DNA from: Ectopseudomonas chengduensis
GTDB lineage: Bacteria; Pseudomonadota; Gammaproteobacteria; Pseudomonadales; Pseudomonadaceae
Direction: 5' to 3'
Length of the DNA: 64,000 nt
Assembly (NCBI RefSeq): GCF_900102635.1
Contig: NZ_FMZQ01000010.1
Coordinates: 124,001 to 188,000 of the forward strand
Positions 1 to 10,896 of the stretch are shown piece by piece. The translations under genes were made by a program, and so were the position numbers. The notes under the pieces were generated by a model. The model did not search any database. It saw nothing but the letters and a program-made list of their open reading frames with translations, and was not told where the DNA came from. Numbering within the stretch: position 1 is the first letter of the stretch; every line of letters begins with the position of its first letter.

Positions 1-1
1 C

Positions 2-997
2 CCGGGTTCCAGCCGCTTCTACCTGTCGCTGGAAGACAACCTGATGCGTATCTTCGCCTCGGATCGGGTGAAGAACTTCATGAAGGCTCTGGGCATGCAG
101 TCCGGCGAGGCCATCGAGCACCGCATGGTCACCAACGCCATCGAGAAGGCCCAGCGCAAGGTCGAGGGCCGCAACTTCGACATGCGTAAGCAACTGCTCG
201 AATTCGACGACGTGGCCAACGAGCAGCGCAAGGTGATCTACCACATGCGCAACAGCCTGCTGGCTGCCGAGAGCGTTGGCGACACCATCGCCGAGTTCCG
301 CGAGGAAGTGCTGACCACCGCAGTCAACAACCATATTCCGCCGCAGTCGATGCCGGAGCAGTGGGATGTCGCCGGTCTGGAGTCCACCCTGCAGAGCGAT
401 TTTGGCATCAAGCTGCCGATCCAGCAGTGGCTGGATGAAGACGACAAGCTGTACGAAGAAACCCTGCGTGAGCGCATCCTTGCCGAGCTGCTGGCTGCCT
501 ACAACGAGAAGGAAACCCAGGCCAGCGCCGAGGCTCTGCGTACCTTCGAGAAGCAGATTCTGCTGCGTGTGCTGGACGATCTGTGGAAAGACCACCTGTC
601 GACCATGGATCACCTGCGTCACGGGATTCACCTGCGTGGCTACGCGCAGAAGAACCCCAAGCAGGAATACAAGCGCGAGTCCTTCGCCCTGTTCCAGGAA
701 CTGTTGGAGTCGATCAAACGCGATGCCATCCGCGTGCTCAGCCACGTTCAGGTGCGTCGCGAAGATCCGGCCGAAGAAGAAGCTCGTCTGCGCCGCGAAG
801 CCGAAGCCATGGCCGAGCGTATGCAGTTCCAGCACGCAGACGCCTCGGCACTGGCGGCTGAAGAGAGCGATGGCGCAGAAGGAGACGTTGCCATGGCCGC
901 CGCTCCGGTACGTGCCGAGCAGAAGGTTGGCCGTAACGAGCCGTGCCCTTGCGGTTCGGGTAAGAAGTACAAGCACTGCCACGGTCAGATCGGCTGA
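2..997 (+). CDS. secA: Preprotein translocase ATPase SecA, C-terminal part (5' end outside window)
   Basis: This is the C-terminal third of SecA, the ATPase that drives unfolded preproteins through the SecYEG channel at the inner membrane. The reading frame is open from the window edge, so the 5' end is cut off and no start is assigned. The visible part covers the end of the helical wing/scaffold region ([16 protein letters not shown], then [19 protein letters not shown], which are typical SecA text). An acidic, low-conservation linker follows. The protein ends in the zinc-binding SEC-C motif [14 protein letters not shown], which binds SecB. The gene is followed by a strong hairpin and then argJ. 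Identification is certain from the combined motifs. Confidence 0.97.
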   Translation, partial: PGSSRFYLSLEDNLMRIFASDRVKNFMKALGMQSGEAIEHRMVTNAIEKAQRKVEGRNFDMRKQLLEFDDVANEQRKVIYHMRNSLLAAESVGDTIAEFREEVLTTAVNNHIPPQSMPEQWDVAGLESTLQSDFGIKLPIQQWLDEDDKLYEETLRERILAELLAAYNEKETQASAEALRTFEKQILLRVLDDLWKDHLSTMDHLRHGIHLRGYAQKNPKQEYKRESFALFQELLESIKRDAIRVLSHVQVRREDPAEEEARLRREAEAMAERMQFQHADASALAAEESDGAEGDVAMAAAPVRAEQKVGRNEPCPCGSGKKYKHCHGQIG

Positions 998-1048
998 TCG
1001 GATCGCTTGCAGTAGCGGGCGCTTCGGCTATGCTGCCAGCGCCCTGAC

Positions 1049-1084
1049 AACGCCGCGAACGGCCCAGCCGCTCGCGGCGTTTTA
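1049..1084 (+). terminator. Rho-independent-like terminator after secA
   Basis: A 10-bp perfect inverted repeat (AACGCCGCGA / TCGCGGCGTT) with a 13-base loop lies 50 bases after the secA stop and ends in a short T run. It separates secA from argJ. Confidence 0.7.
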
Positions 1085-1137
1085 CCATCTCATTCGGTCG
1101 CCGAAGCGATCACCGTATATCTGAAGGAGCGCATCTC

Positions 1138-2355
1138 ATGGCTGTTGGTCTTGGCCCGCTGTCTACCCTGCACCCGGTTCCTGGTTTCGAGCTGGGTATC
1201 GCCTCGGCCGGCATCAAGCGTCCAGGGCGCAAGGATGTGGTGGTGATGCGCTGTGCCGAAGGCTCGCGTATCGCCGGGGTGACCACCACCAACGCCTTCT
1301 GCGCGGCCCCTGTACTGATCACGCGCGAGCGTCTGGGCGGCGAAGTGCGTTACCTGCTGACCAATACCGGCAATGCCAACGCGGGTACCGGCGCTGATGG
1401 CCTGGCCCGTGCGCGTCGCTCCTGTGCGCGCCTGGCTGAACTGACCGGTGTTACCGAAAGCGCCGTGCTGCCGTTTTCCACCGGTGTGATCGGCGAGCCG
1501 CTGCCGGTCGAGAAGATCGAGTCCGCGTTGCAGGCCGCGCTGGATGACCTCAAGGCTGACAACTGGGAAGCTGCCGCCACCGGCATCATGACCACCGACA
1601 CCCTGCCCAAGGGCGCCAGCCGTCAGTTTCAGCACGATGGCGTGACCATCACCGTGACCGGCATCTCCAAGGGCGCCGGCATGATCCGGCCGAACATGGC
1701 GACCATGCTCGGCTACATTGCCACTGACGCCAAGGTCGCTCAGGGCGTGCTGCAGGATCTGGTGCGCGACGCGGCGAACAAGTCGTTCAACCGCATCACT
1801 ATCGACGGCGATACTTCCACCAACGACTGCTGCATGCTGATCGCCACCGGCCAGGCGGCCCTGGCGGAAATCACCGAGGCTTCTGGCGAGCTGTTCGCCA
1901 AGCTCAAACAGGCGGTTTTCGAGGTATTCATGGAGGTGGCGCAGGCCATCGTCCGTGACGGTGAGGGCGCGACCAAGTTCGTCACCGTGCAGGTCAACGG
2001 TGGCGGCACTCATCAGGAGTGTCTGGACGTGGCTTATGCTGTGGCTCATTCGCCGCTGATCAAGACCGCGCTGTTCGCCTCCGACCCGAACTGGGGGCGG
2101 ATCCTCGCTGCTGTCGGCTATGCCGGCGTACCGCAGCTCGACGTGAGCAAGATCGACGTGTTCCTCGGTGAAGTCTGCATCGCCAGCAAGGGTTGCCGTG
2201 CGACCACCTACACCGAAGAGCAGGGAGCGGCGGTGATGGCCCGTGAGGAAATCACCATCCGTATCGAGCTGGGACGCGGCACCTGCAGCGAGACCATCTG
2301 GACCACCGACCTGTCCCACGAGTACGTCAAGATCAACGCCGAATACCGCACCTGA
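1138..2355 (+). CDS. argJ: Bifunctional glutamate N-acetyltransferase / amino-acid acetyltransferase ArgJ
   Basis: ArgJ transfers acetyl groups from N-acetylornithine to glutamate, recycling acetate in arginine biosynthesis. The bifunctional type can also use acetyl-CoA. The 405-residue protein has the family length. The self-cleavage site is visible as [14 protein letters not shown], with the cut expected between Ala188 and Thr189; Thr189 becomes the nucleophile. The upstream motif ATGIMTTDT (about 148-155) and C-terminal region are also typical. An AAGGAG ribosome binding site lies about nine bases before the ATG. The secA-argJ-GST-Nudix order is the one I recall for P. aeruginosa. Whether it is truly bifunctional cannot be read from the sequence. 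Confidence 0.95.
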   Translation: MAVGLGPLSTLHPVPGFELGIASAGIKRPGRKDVVVMRCAEGSRIAGVTTTNAFCAAPVLITRERLGGEVRYLLTNTGNANAGTGADGLARARRSCARLAELTGVTESAVLPFSTGVIGEPLPVEKIESALQAALDDLKADNWEAAATGIMTTDTLPKGASRQFQHDGVTITVTGISKGAGMIRPNMATMLGYIATDAKVAQGVLQDLVRDAANKSFNRITIDGDTSTNDCCMLIATGQAALAEITEASGELFAKLKQAVFEVFMEVAQAIVRDGEGATKFVTVQVNGGGTHQECLDVAYAVAHSPLIKTALFASDPNWGRILAAVGYAGVPQLDVSKIDVFLGEVCIASKGCRATTYTEEQGAAVMAREEITIRIELGRGTCSETIWTTDLSHEYVKINAEYRT

Positions 2356-2374
2356 TCGCGTCCTGCTCGTCCGT

Positions 2375-2410
2375 ATTCCCGCGCCTCATGACCTCATGAC
2401 GCGCGGGAAT
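2375..2410 (+). terminator. Hairpin after argJ
   Basis: Inverted repeat ATTCCCGCGC / GCGCGGGAAT with a 16-base loop, starting 20 bases after the argJ stop. There is only a short T run (TTTGCTATT), so it could be a weak terminator or an mRNA-stabilising hairpin. Confidence 0.5.
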
Positions 2411-2469
2411 TTGCTATTCGGGAGGCAGGCTTTTAACGTCGAGTGACTTCATTCCCGAGGACGCGCGAG

Positions 2470-3102
2470 ATGGCACTGAAACTGGTGATTGGCGACAAGA
2501 ACTATTCCTCCTGGTCGTTGCGCGCCGCTCTGGCGGTCGAGCTGGCCGGTGTGGAATGTGAAGAAGTGCTGGTGCGCCTGTATCAGCCCGACAGCCGCGC
2601 GCAATTGCTGCGGCACTCGCCCACCGGCAAGGTGCCTGTGCTGCTCACCGAACAGGGACCGGTGTGGGATTCCCTGGCGATAGCCGAATATCTGGCCGAG
2701 TGCTACCCCGAGGCGCAGCTGTGGCCGCAGGATCGCCAGGCCCGTGCCTTGGCACGTAGTGTCTGTGCGGAGATGCACAGTGGCTTCAGCGCTCTGCGCA
2801 GCCACCTGCCGATGGATCTGGCGCGTGACAAGGCGCTGACCGAGCTGCCGGACGCGGCGCAGGCCGATATCGATCGTATTTGCGCGATCTGGGCCGATTG
2901 CCGCGAGCGCTTCGCCACTTCAGGCAACTATCTGTTTGGTCAGGCCAGCATTGCCGATGCCTTCTATGCGCCGGTCGCCGCGCGTCTGCGCAGTTATCAT
3001 GTGGTGCTACCGACAACGGCAGCGGCCTATGTCGAAACCATCTACCGTTGGCCGGCGTTCCGGCGCTGGTATCAGGCAGCATTGCAGGAGGTAAAGGGGT
3101 GA
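2470..3102 (+). CDS. Glutathione S-transferase family protein
   Basis: A 210-residue cytosolic glutathione transferase-like protein. The N-terminal thioredoxin-fold domain has the signature KNYSSWSLRAAL, in which a serine takes the place of the catalytic Tyr/Ser of other classes. It is followed by the conserved GKVPVL segment with the cis-proline and by the DSLAIAEYLAE segment, whose Asp-Ser binds the gamma-glutamyl part of glutathione. The second half is the all-alpha domain (FGQASIADAFYAP). The start at the ATG reading MALKLVIGDK is preferred over an in-frame codon nine residues upstream because GAGG lies nine bases before it and homologues begin here. The stop overlaps the next gene (GTGA), so the two are probably translationally coupled. 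The substrate is unknown. Confidence 0.88.
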   Translation: MALKLVIGDKNYSSWSLRAALAVELAGVECEEVLVRLYQPDSRAQLLRHSPTGKVPVLLTEQGPVWDSLAIAEYLAECYPEAQLWPQDRQARALARSVCAEMHSGFSALRSHLPMDLARDKALTELPDAAQADIDRICAIWADCRERFATSGNYLFGQASIADAFYAPVAARLRSYHVVLPTTAAAYVETIYRWPAFRRWYQAALQEVKG

Positions 3103-4049
3103 AGCGCGTTCATGTCGCAGCAGCGGTGATTCGGGGGGTCGATGGACGCATCCTGATCGCCAGGCGAGCCGATGACAAACACCAGGGCGGTCTGTGGGAG
3201 TTTCCCGGCGGCAAGGTGGAGGACGGTGAGGCGGTGCGGATCGCCCTCGATCGTGAACTGCAGGAGGAACTGGGGATTCGTCCGCAGGCTGCGCGCCCGC
3301 TGATCCAGATTCGCCACGACTACCCGGACAAGCAGGTGTTGCTGGACGTCTGGGAAGTCTTGGCCTTCAGTGGCGAGCCGCATGGTGCCGAGGGCCAGCC
3401 ATTGGCCTGGGTCAGCGAACGGCAGTTGCTGGAATACGAATTTCCCGCGGCCAACAAACCCATAGTCGCTGCCGCGCGCCTGCCCGAGCGCTACCTGATC
3501 ACCCCGGATGGCCTGCAGTCGAGTGAGCTGCTTGCTGGCATCCGCAGTGCGCTGGCGCAGGGGGTAAGGCTGATTCAGCTGCGCGCGCCGAACATGTTCG
3601 ACCCGCAATACCGCGACCTGGCTGTCGACGTGCAGGGCCTGTGTGCCGGCAAGGCGCAACTGATGCTCAAGGGACCGCTGGAGTGGCTGGGGGATTTTCC
3701 CGCGGCTGGCTGGCACCTGACGGCCGAACAGCTGCGCAAGTATGCCGCTGGCGGCCGCCCTTTCCCTGAGGATCGCTGGCTGGCGGCGTCTTGCCATAAT
3801 GCCGATGAGCTGGCGCTGGCCACGCAGATGGGCGTGGACTTCGTCACCCTGTCCCCCGTGCAGGCGACCGCGACTCATCCCGAGGCGCAGCCGCTGGGCT
3901 GGGACGCTGCAAGCGAGATGCTGACCCATTTCAACCTGCCGGCTTATCTGCTGGGCGGCGTCGGCCCGGCCGATATCGAACGCGCCTGGCAGGTTGGCGC
4001 CCAGGGCGTGGCCGGTATCCGCGCGTTCTGGCCGGACAGCGCCTTGTAG
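3099..4049 (+). CDS. Nudix hydrolase fused to a thiamine-monophosphate-synthase-like domain
   Basis: Two domains are joined in 316 residues. Residues 1-130 form a MutT-type Nudix hydrolase with a complete Nudix box at 38-60 (Gly38, Glu44, then RELQEELGI), expected to hydrolyse oxidised nucleoside triphosphates such as 8-oxo-dGTP. Residues from about 140 to 316 look like a ThiE TIM barrel (RYLITPDG at its start, FVTLSPVQATATHP and LLGGVGPADIERA near its end). This fusion is common in Pseudomonas; the thiamine function of the second half is unproven. The start is the GTG that overlaps the GST stop, with GGAGG eight bases upstream. The stop TAG is the second to fourth base of a REP palindrome (4046-4113), so the 3' end of the gene abuts a mobile repeat. 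Confidence 0.9.
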   Translation: MKRVHVAAAVIRGVDGRILIARRADDKHQGGLWEFPGGKVEDGEAVRIALDRELQEELGIRPQAARPLIQIRHDYPDKQVLLDVWEVLAFSGEPHGAEGQPLAWVSERQLLEYEFPAANKPIVAAARLPERYLITPDGLQSSELLAGIRSALAQGVRLIQLRAPNMFDPQYRDLAVDVQGLCAGKAQLMLKGPLEWLGDFPAAGWHLTAEQLRKYAAGGRPFPEDRWLAASCHNADELALATQMGVDFVTLSPVQATATHPEAQPLGWDAASEMLTHFNLPAYLLGGVGPADIERAWQVGAQGVAGIRAFWPDSAL

Positions 4050-4113
4050 GAGCGAGCTCTGCTCGCGAACATCGGCGAGTCTAAGAAGCTTCGCGAGCAG
4101 AGCTCGCTCCTAC
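4046..4113. repeat. REP palindrome, GTAGGAGCGAGCTC family, copy 1
   Basis: A long imperfect palindrome that begins GTAGGAGCGAGCTCTGCTCG and ends CGAGCAGAGCTCGCTCCTAC. It is almost identical over its first 58 bases to the repeat at 4604-4685. The two flank a degenerate REP-associated transposase, as expected for the RAYT/REP system. A third, more diverged copy is at 54127-54193. Confidence 0.9.
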
Positions 4114-4152
4114 AGTCTATACCTGAGGTTGCATGCAGGCAGGAGGCAAGGA

Positions 4153-4607
4153 ATGCCCATTACCATACGTCTCATCTGCGCAGCGGTCGCTTTTCTGAAT
4201 CTGGCCGCATTTATTCGATTACAGCCGTTACCCACTGTAGACAACCTTGATTTCACGACTTTTTTGTGGGACGGCTGCTGATCGACGAATTACGTCTTGC
4301 TGAGGAGCAAGACCTCGCCACCTCATTGTGCTGGGTTGTGATGCCGGATCACTTTCACTGGTTGCTTCAACTGGGGCAGTGCGACTTGGAGAAGCTGTTG
4401 CAGCAGGTTAAGTCGCGCAGCGCCAAGGCAATCAATCAGCGCTTGCAACGCAGCGGTAAGGTCTGGCAGTCCGGCTACCATGACCGGGCTTTACGCCGGG
4501 AGGATGATGTACGTGACATCGCTCGTTATATCATCGCCAACCCGCTGCGGAGCGGCCTGGTAACGCAACTGGCCAATTATCCCTTGTGGGACGCCGTATT
4601 TCTGTAG
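4153..4607 (+). pseudogene. REP-associated tyrosine transposase (RAYT), inactivated
   Basis: The 113-residue open frame from GTG 4266 carries RAYT (Y1/IS200-like) text. It shows VMPDHFHWLL, with the HxH metal-binding pair, then KVWQSGYHDRA with the catalytic Tyr region, and DIARYIIANPLR. Reading upstream in the same frame gives more RAYT-like protein (LRSGRFSESGRIYSITAVTH, then CRQP) interrupted by one TGA at 4248-4250, where homologues have Leu. The likely original ATG at 4153 (Met-Pro) is one base out of frame with this, so there may also be a 1-bp deletion near 4156-4158. I therefore call it a pseudogene with one clear nonsense and one possible frameshift. It sits between two REP copies; its stop TAG lies in the second one. 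Confidence 0.8.
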
Positions 4608-4685
4608 GAGCGAGCTCTGCTCGCGAACATCGGCGAGTCTAAGAAGCTTTGCGAGCAGAGAACTAGGCGTCCCCCTCGCTCCTAC
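4604..4685. repeat. REP palindrome, GTAGGAGCGAGCTC family, copy 2 with 14-bp insertion
   Basis: The first 57 or so bases match the copy at 4046 with one difference. Near the 3' arm, after GCGAGCAGAG, there is an extra 14 bases (AACTAGGCGTCCCC) before CTCGCTCCTAC, so the outer palindrome is broken. Confidence 0.85.
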
Positions 4686-4711
4686 CCTCCGTCTACATGT
4701 GAGGTCGCGAG

Positions 4712-5287
4712 CTACGGTTTGTCTGCCGCCTTCCACAGCACCTCGGCAATGCCCTGGCGCTTGGCGATCAGGCGGGCCGCGACGAACAGTAGGTCGGAGA
4801 GGCGGTTGACGTAGGCCAGGCCCTCACCGCGTAGCGGTTCCACGGCGTTGAGGTGCTGGCAGCGGCGCTCGCTGCTGCGCGCGAGGCTGCGGCACACGTG
4901 GGCTTGGGCGATCAGCCTGGAGCCGCCAGGCAGGATGAAGTTTTCCAGTGGCCCGACCTCTTCGTTCCAGTTGTCGATGGCCGTCTCCAGGCGCTGCACT
5001 TCTACCTGCTGCAAGGCCTGGTACTCGGGCATTGCCAGTTCGCCCCCGAGATCGAACAGACGGTGCTGGCAGGGGCTCAGCACCTCGCTGATCTCCTTGA
5101 GTGCCGGCCAGGTCGTGGCGGCATCATCCAGTTCGGCAAGCAGCAGGCCGAGCTGGCTGTTGAGCGTGTCCAACTCGCCTATGGCTTCGATGCGTGGGTG
5201 GTCTTTGCCGACCCGGCGGCCGTCGGCCAACCCGGTTTCGCCTTTGTCGCCAGTGCGGGTGTAGATCTTCGAGAGGCGAAAGCCCAT
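4712..5287 (-). CDS. PduO-type ATP:cob(I)alamin adenosyltransferase
   Basis: This enzyme transfers the adenosyl group of ATP to cob(I)alamin, making coenzyme B12. The 191 residues match the family size. The N-terminal ATP-binding segment TRTGDKGETGLADGRRV, the segment IGELDTLNSQLGL, and the helix with ARSSERRCQHL (the Arg/Glu-Arg-Arg substrate region) are all present. The gene ends in LSDLLFVAARL, also typical. It lies three bases from the histidine kinase gene on the same strand (kinase upstream), so the two could share a transcript. I recall the same neighbour in P. aeruginosa. There is no other cobalamin gene in the window and no B12 riboswitch that I can see. Confidence 0.92.
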   Translation of the reverse strand: MGFRLSKIYTRTGDKGETGLADGRRVGKDHPRIEAIGELDTLNSQLGLLLAELDDAATTWPALKEISEVLSPCQHRLFDLGGELAMPEYQALQQVEVQRLETAIDNWNEEVGPLENFILPGGSRLIAQAHVCRSLARSSERRCQHLNAVEPLRGEGLAYVNRLSDLLFVAARLIAKRQGIAEVLWKAADKP

Positions 5288-5290
5288 GTC

Positions 5291-7309
5291 TCAGAGTCCT
5301 GTGTGATCGGGCAGCGAGGCCAGCGGCAGGCGCAGGGTGAAACAGGTGCCCTGGCCGGGCGTCGAGTGCACTTCCATCTGCCCTTTATGATTGTTGGTGA
5401 TGATGAAGTAGGAGACCGCCAGGCCGAGTCCGGTGCCCTGACCCACCTCCTTGGTGGTGAAGAAGGGTTCGAAGATGCGTTTGCGCACCGCCTCGCTCAT
5501 GCCGGTGCCGTTGTCTTCCACCTGGACCTCCGCCCAACTACCGGCCTGTCGAGTGCGCAGGATGATGCGGCCGGGCTCGGTATCCTCGTCGCGCTGGTGA
5601 ATGGCCTGGGCAGCGTTCTTCAGCAGGTTGAGCAGCACCTGCTCCAGTTCGTTGGCGGTGCCGGCTACCGGGCCCAGTAGCGGATCGAACTGGTGCACGA
5701 TCTCCAGGGTCTTGAAGTCGAAGCTGTCGGTCAGATCGAAGTCATTGCCGGCGATCTCCAGTGCCTGATCGATCAGTGCCGGCAGATCGCAAGGCGAAAG
5801 CTGGCGGTCGCTGCGGCGGCTGAAGCTGAGCATGTGGCTGACGATCTTGGCGGCGCGCTGGCCGGCCTGCTGGATGCCGTCGAGCAGGCGCGGTACCTCA
5901 CGGGCCTCCATATAGTGCTCAATGGCAGGCAGGCTGACGCCGGCCTGCTCGGCCTGTTCGACATTCTTTTCCAGACCCGGCGACAGGCGCCGGCGGATGT
6001 TCTGCACGTTATGCAGAATGGCGCCGAGCGGGTTGTTGATTTCGTGTGCCATGCCCGCCGCCAGGCCGCCGACGGAGAGCATCTTCTCCGACTGCACCAT
6101 CATTTCCTCCAGGGCCAGGCGCTGGGTGATGTCGTCGATACGGATCACCACGCCCCGTCCGGCGCTGCCCATCAGCGGGTAGAAGGTCAGGGCGTAGTGG
6201 TGGGGCTCTTCATCCTTGTGCCAGGTGACACGCTCGATCTTCTCCACACGATGTTGCTCGGCGGTGCGTTTGAGCTGCGCAAGAAAGGGTTTGAGTGGCG
6301 GGAAGGCGAGAAACACCGGCTGGTTCAGCGCTTCTTCCAGGCGCGTACCGGACAGGGCGCTGGCTTCCTGATTCCACTGCGTCACGTAGAGCTGTTCGTC
6401 GAGGGCGATCAGCGCCGAAGGCATGGAGTCGATGATGCTGTTGAGGTAGTTCTGAAAGCCGGTGAGTTTCTTCTCGATCTTGCTGCGCACCTGCACCTCC
6501 AATTCCAGCTTGCGGTTGGAGTGGCGGGTTTCCTCGGCCAGGCTCTGCGCCTGATCGAAGGCCTGCTGGGCGTCGTCGCGGGCACGCTTGAGCTGCTGCT
6601 CGCGGGCCTCCATGCGCATCAGCATGGTATTGAACGCATCGGCCAGGCTGCCGATCTCGTCCTGATTGCCGCGATTGGCGCGCAGCGCATAGTTCTCTTC
6701 GCGGGTGACCTGGCGTGATAGTTCTTCCAGGCGGCGAATGGGTTTGGTCACCAGGCGTTTGATCTGCCTGGCCACCAGCATCCACAGCAGCACGCTGAAC
6801 GCCAGAATCACCAGGCTCGCGGTCAGGGTGCCGGTATAGAAGGCACCAGGCAATTCGCTGGAAGCCACCAGCAGCAGGGCGCCGGGGCGACCGCTGGGGT
6901 GCGGCAGGTCGACCAGCAGGTTGGTGCGAAAGGCCGTTTCGCGCCAGTTCTGCAGATGGCTCAGTTGCTGCGGTAGCTGCAGTTTTTCGCCGCGTTGCAG
7001 TTGTGCCAGGCTGTTGCCATTGCTGTCGTAGATAACCGCTGCACGCAGGGGCGCGTAATCGTCCAGGCGTTTGAGCAGGGCTTCGGCCGAGGCGGACGAG
7101 TGCAAGGCTTCCTTGCTCAGCGTCGGGCTGGCGATAAGCCGGCCGAGGGTGTGCAGGGCCTGTGGCGCCATGCTCTCCTGGGTGATCCAGTAGGCTGCAC
7201 TGATGAAAGCCAGATTGGCCACCAGCATCACGGCGGCGAGCAACACCAGCAGTGCGGCGAGCAGTTTGCGGCCCACTGGCAGGTTTTCGAGGCGCTGACG
7301 CAGTCTCAT
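5291..7309 (-). CDS. Membrane sensor histidine kinase (HAMP-PAS-HisKA-HATPase)
   Basis: A 672-residue inner-membrane sensor kinase. Transmembrane helix 1 is at about 16-38 and helix 2 at about 160-180, enclosing a periplasmic sensor region of about 120 residues with no clear named fold. A HAMP linker (about 181-235), a coiled coil (235-285) and a PAS domain (about 286-400) follow. The HisKA helix carries the phospho-acceptor His422 in [12 protein letters not shown]. The ATPase domain shows the N box ([10 protein letters not shown], Asn565), G1 DNGTGM at 599 and G2 GQGTGLGLA at 624. There is no receiver domain. The gene heads toward the adenosyltransferase, while panE and a response regulator lie upstream on the same strand. 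That regulator is a plausible partner, but this is inference from proximity. The signal sensed is unknown. Confidence 0.93.
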   Translation of the reverse strand: MRLRQRLENLPVGRKLLAALLVLLAAVMLVANLAFISAAYWITQESMAPQALHTLGRLIASPTLSKEALHSSASAEALLKRLDDYAPLRAAVIYDSNGNSLAQLQRGEKLQLPQQLSHLQNWRETAFRTNLLVDLPHPSGRPGALLLVASSELPGAFYTGTLTASLVILAFSVLLWMLVARQIKRLVTKPIRRLEELSRQVTREENYALRANRGNQDEIGSLADAFNTMLMRMEAREQQLKRARDDAQQAFDQAQSLAEETRHSNRKLELEVQVRSKIEKKLTGFQNYLNSIIDSMPSALIALDEQLYVTQWNQEASALSGTRLEEALNQPVFLAFPPLKPFLAQLKRTAEQHRVEKIERVTWHKDEEPHHYALTFYPLMGSAGRGVVIRIDDITQRLALEEMMVQSEKMLSVGGLAAGMAHEINNPLGAILHNVQNIRRRLSPGLEKNVEQAEQAGVSLPAIEHYMEAREVPRLLDGIQQAGQRAAKIVSHMLSFSRRSDRQLSPCDLPALIDQALEIAGNDFDLTDSFDFKTLEIVHQFDPLLGPVAGTANELEQVLLNLLKNAAQAIHQRDEDTEPGRIILRTRQAGSWAEVQVEDNGTGMSEAVRKRIFEPFFTTKEVGQGTGLGLAVSYFIITNNHKGQMEVHSTPGQGTCFTLRLPLASLPDHTGL

Positions 7310-7377
7310 GAGGGTATCGTTGTGACGAGTGAGGACGGCAGGTTAGCGCGGCTGTCAGGCCATTGCCTACTGCCAGT

Positions 7378-7434
7378 GTAGGGCGGGTGCAACCCGCCAA
7401 GCTGCGAGTGATGGGTTGCACCCGCCCTGCGTAC
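7378..7434. repeat. REP-like palindrome, GTAGGGCGGGTGCAACCCGCC family, copy 1
   Basis: An inverted repeat with arms GTAGGGCGGGTGCAACCCGCC and GGGTTGCACCCGCCCTGCGTAC. It directly abuts the panE stop codon, where it may act as a transcription terminator or mRNA-end stabiliser. Other copies are at 44208 and 46159. Confidence 0.85.
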
Positions 7435-9305
<1,871 letters not shown>

Positions 9306-9360
9306 GGTACTGGCTCGCAGGCAGGAGGGAAGGACGCCAAACGGCGTTTATCAGACTGGT

Positions 9361-9366
9361 TATAAT
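9361..9366 (+). promoter_or_regulatory. Possible -10 box for yajQ
   Basis: A perfect TATAAT lies 78 bases before the yajQ ATG, in the gap between the divergent regulator and yajQ genes. No convincing -35 box is visible at normal spacing, so this is tentative. Confidence 0.4.
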
Positions 9367-9443
9367 GGGCCCGCCATAGTTATCGTCAAGTCAGGCGCGT
9401 TCACTCCGTGAAGAGGATCGCGCCGTCCATCAGGAGCCCACTC

Positions 9444-9923
9444 ATGCCTTCGTTCGACATCGTGTCTGAACTGGACAAACACGAACTGACCAATGCGGTC
9501 GACAATGCCATCAAGGAGCTCGACCGCCGTTTCGACCTGCGTGGCAAATGCAGCATCGAGAGTAAGGACAAGGCGCTGACCTTGACCGCCGAAGCCGAGT
9601 TCATGCTCGAGCAGATGCTCGACATCGTGCGCAGCAGCCTGATCAAGCGCAAGATCGACTGCCAGTGCATGGAAACCAAGGAACCCTACGCTTCGGGCAA
9701 GGTGATGAAGCAGGAAGTCACCTTCCGCGAAGGTATCGACAAGGAGCTGGCGAAGAAGATCGTCGCTCACATCAAGGACGCCAAGCTCAAGGTGCAGGCC
9801 GCCATCCAGGGCGAGCAGGTGCGTGTCACCGGCAAGAAGCGCGATGACCTGCAGGAAGCCATCGCCCTGCTGCGTGGTCATGAGTTCGGCATGCCGCTGC
9901 AGTACAACAACTTCCGCGATTGA
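9444..9923 (+). CDS. yajQ: YajQ family cyclic-di-GMP-binding protein
   Basis: A 159-residue protein that matches YajQ throughout: it begins [20 protein letters not shown], continues with RFDLRG, and ends with [21 protein letters not shown]. Family members form two ferredoxin-like folds, and some bind c-di-GMP and act on transcription regulators; others bind nucleotides or RNA. The start is set by AGGAG eight bases upstream of ATG 9444; the ATG 12 codons earlier lacks support. Its divergent neighbour has an inactive GGDEF domain, so both genes of the pair may be c-di-GMP effectors. That pairing is inference. Confidence 0.95.
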   Translation: MPSFDIVSELDKHELTNAVDNAIKELDRRFDLRGKCSIESKDKALTLTAEAEFMLEQMLDIVRSSLIKRKIDCQCMETKEPYASGKVMKQEVTFREGIDKELAKKIVAHIKDAKLKVQAAIQGEQVRVTGKKRDDLQEAIALLRGHEFGMPLQYNNFRD

Positions 9924-9969
9924 ACCTTTGTGATGCTGAGGCGTCGCAGGCTAGGTTGATAGCATTCTG

Positions 9970-9990
9970 ACCGCCATGGCGGTTTCGTTT
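9970..9990 (+). terminator. Short GC palindrome after yajQ
   Basis: A perfect 14-bp palindrome ACCGCCATGGCGGT followed by TTCGTTT, 46 bases after the yajQ stop. It could be a weak terminator; the loop would be very small. Confidence 0.3.
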
Positions 9991-10017
9991 CATGCACAGG
10001 AAAACGGGAGTACCCCT

Positions 10018-10845
10018 ATGGAGATGAACGTCGACGAACTGGTCAAGCTGTCCGAGGCCTGGCTGCCTGTGGTGCTTGAGTACAGCGGCAAGCTGACCCT
10101 GGCACTGATCACGCTGCTGATCGGCTGGTGGCTGATCAGCCGGCTGATGTCGAGCATCGAGAGCATGCTCGCAGCGCGTAAGGTGGACCGCGCGTTGAGC
10201 AGCTTCATCAGCAGCCTGGTCAGCATCGTGCTGCGCATTCTGCTGCTGATCAGCGTGGCGTCGATGATCGGTGTGGAGACCACTTCGTTCATCGCCATGA
10301 TCGGTGCGGCGGGTCTGGCCATCGGCCTGGCTTTGCAGGGCAGCCTGGCCAACTTCGCCGGCGGGGTGCTGATCATGCTGTTCCGCCCCTTCCGCGCGGG
10401 TGACTGGATCGAGGCGCAGGGCGTTTCGGGCAGCGTCGACAGCATCCAGATCTTCCATACCACGCTGAAAACCGGCGATAACAAGGTCGTCATCGTGCCC
10501 AATGGCAGCCTGTCCAACGGCCACATCACCAACTACTCGCGTGAGCCGCGTCGGCGCGCCGACATCAATATCGGCATCGACTACTCCAGCGATATCAAAA
10601 AAGCGCGCGAGGTGCTGCTGGAAATCGCCCAGGACCCGCGTGTACATGTCGATCCTGCGCCGGTTGTGTTCGTGACCGGGCTGGGTGACAGTGCGGTGAA
10701 CATCTCGCTGCGCGTATGGGTGGCGACTGGTGATTTCTGGCCGGTGACCTTCGAGTTCACCGAACTGGCCAAGGAGCGTCTGACCGAGGCGGGTATTGGT
10801 ATTCCGTTCCCGCAGCGGGTGGTGCATCTGGCCAAGGCTGATTGA
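10018..10845 (+). CDS. mscS: Small-conductance mechanosensitive channel MscS
   Basis: MscS opens under membrane tension and releases solutes during hypo-osmotic shock. The 275 residues fit the short MscS form. There are three transmembrane segments at about 17-40, 60-85 and 88-118. The pore-lining third helix shows the Gly/Ala pattern IAMIGAAGLAIGLALQGSLANF, and the beta domain follows with FRPFRAGDWIEAQGVSG. The start at ATG 10018 (MEMNVDELVKL) follows CAGGAAAACGGGAG. An ATG 14 codons upstream lies inside a palindrome and is less likely. The gene converges with ampG at a shared terminator. Confidence 0.93.
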   Translation: MEMNVDELVKLSEAWLPVVLEYSGKLTLALITLLIGWWLISRLMSSIESMLAARKVDRALSSFISSLVSIVLRILLLISVASMIGVETTSFIAMIGAAGLAIGLALQGSLANFAGGVLIMLFRPFRAGDWIEAQGVSGSVDSIQIFHTTLKTGDNKVVIVPNGSLSNGHITNYSREPRRRADINIGIDYSSDIKKAREVLLEIAQDPRVHVDPAPVVFVTGLGDSAVNISLRVWVATGDFWPVTFEFTELAKERLTEAGIGIPFPQRVVHLAKAD

Positions 10846-10854
10846 CACTCACCA

Positions 10855-10887
10855 CAAAAAAGCCCCGGTCGATCCGGGGCTTTTTTC
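10855..10887. terminator. Bidirectional terminator between mscS and ampG
   Basis: AAAAAAGCCCCGG, a 5-base loop region, then CCGGGGCTTTTTT. The A and T runs on both sides make it work in both directions for the convergent genes. Confidence 0.9.
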
Positions 10888-10896
10888 TGCCTGGTG

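Noticed and set aside
3994..4281. A 95-codon frame across the REP and RAYT start
   Set aside because: It is out of frame with the RAYT remnant and starts inside the Nudix-ThiE gene; only its ATG at 4153 may be the ancestral RAYT start.
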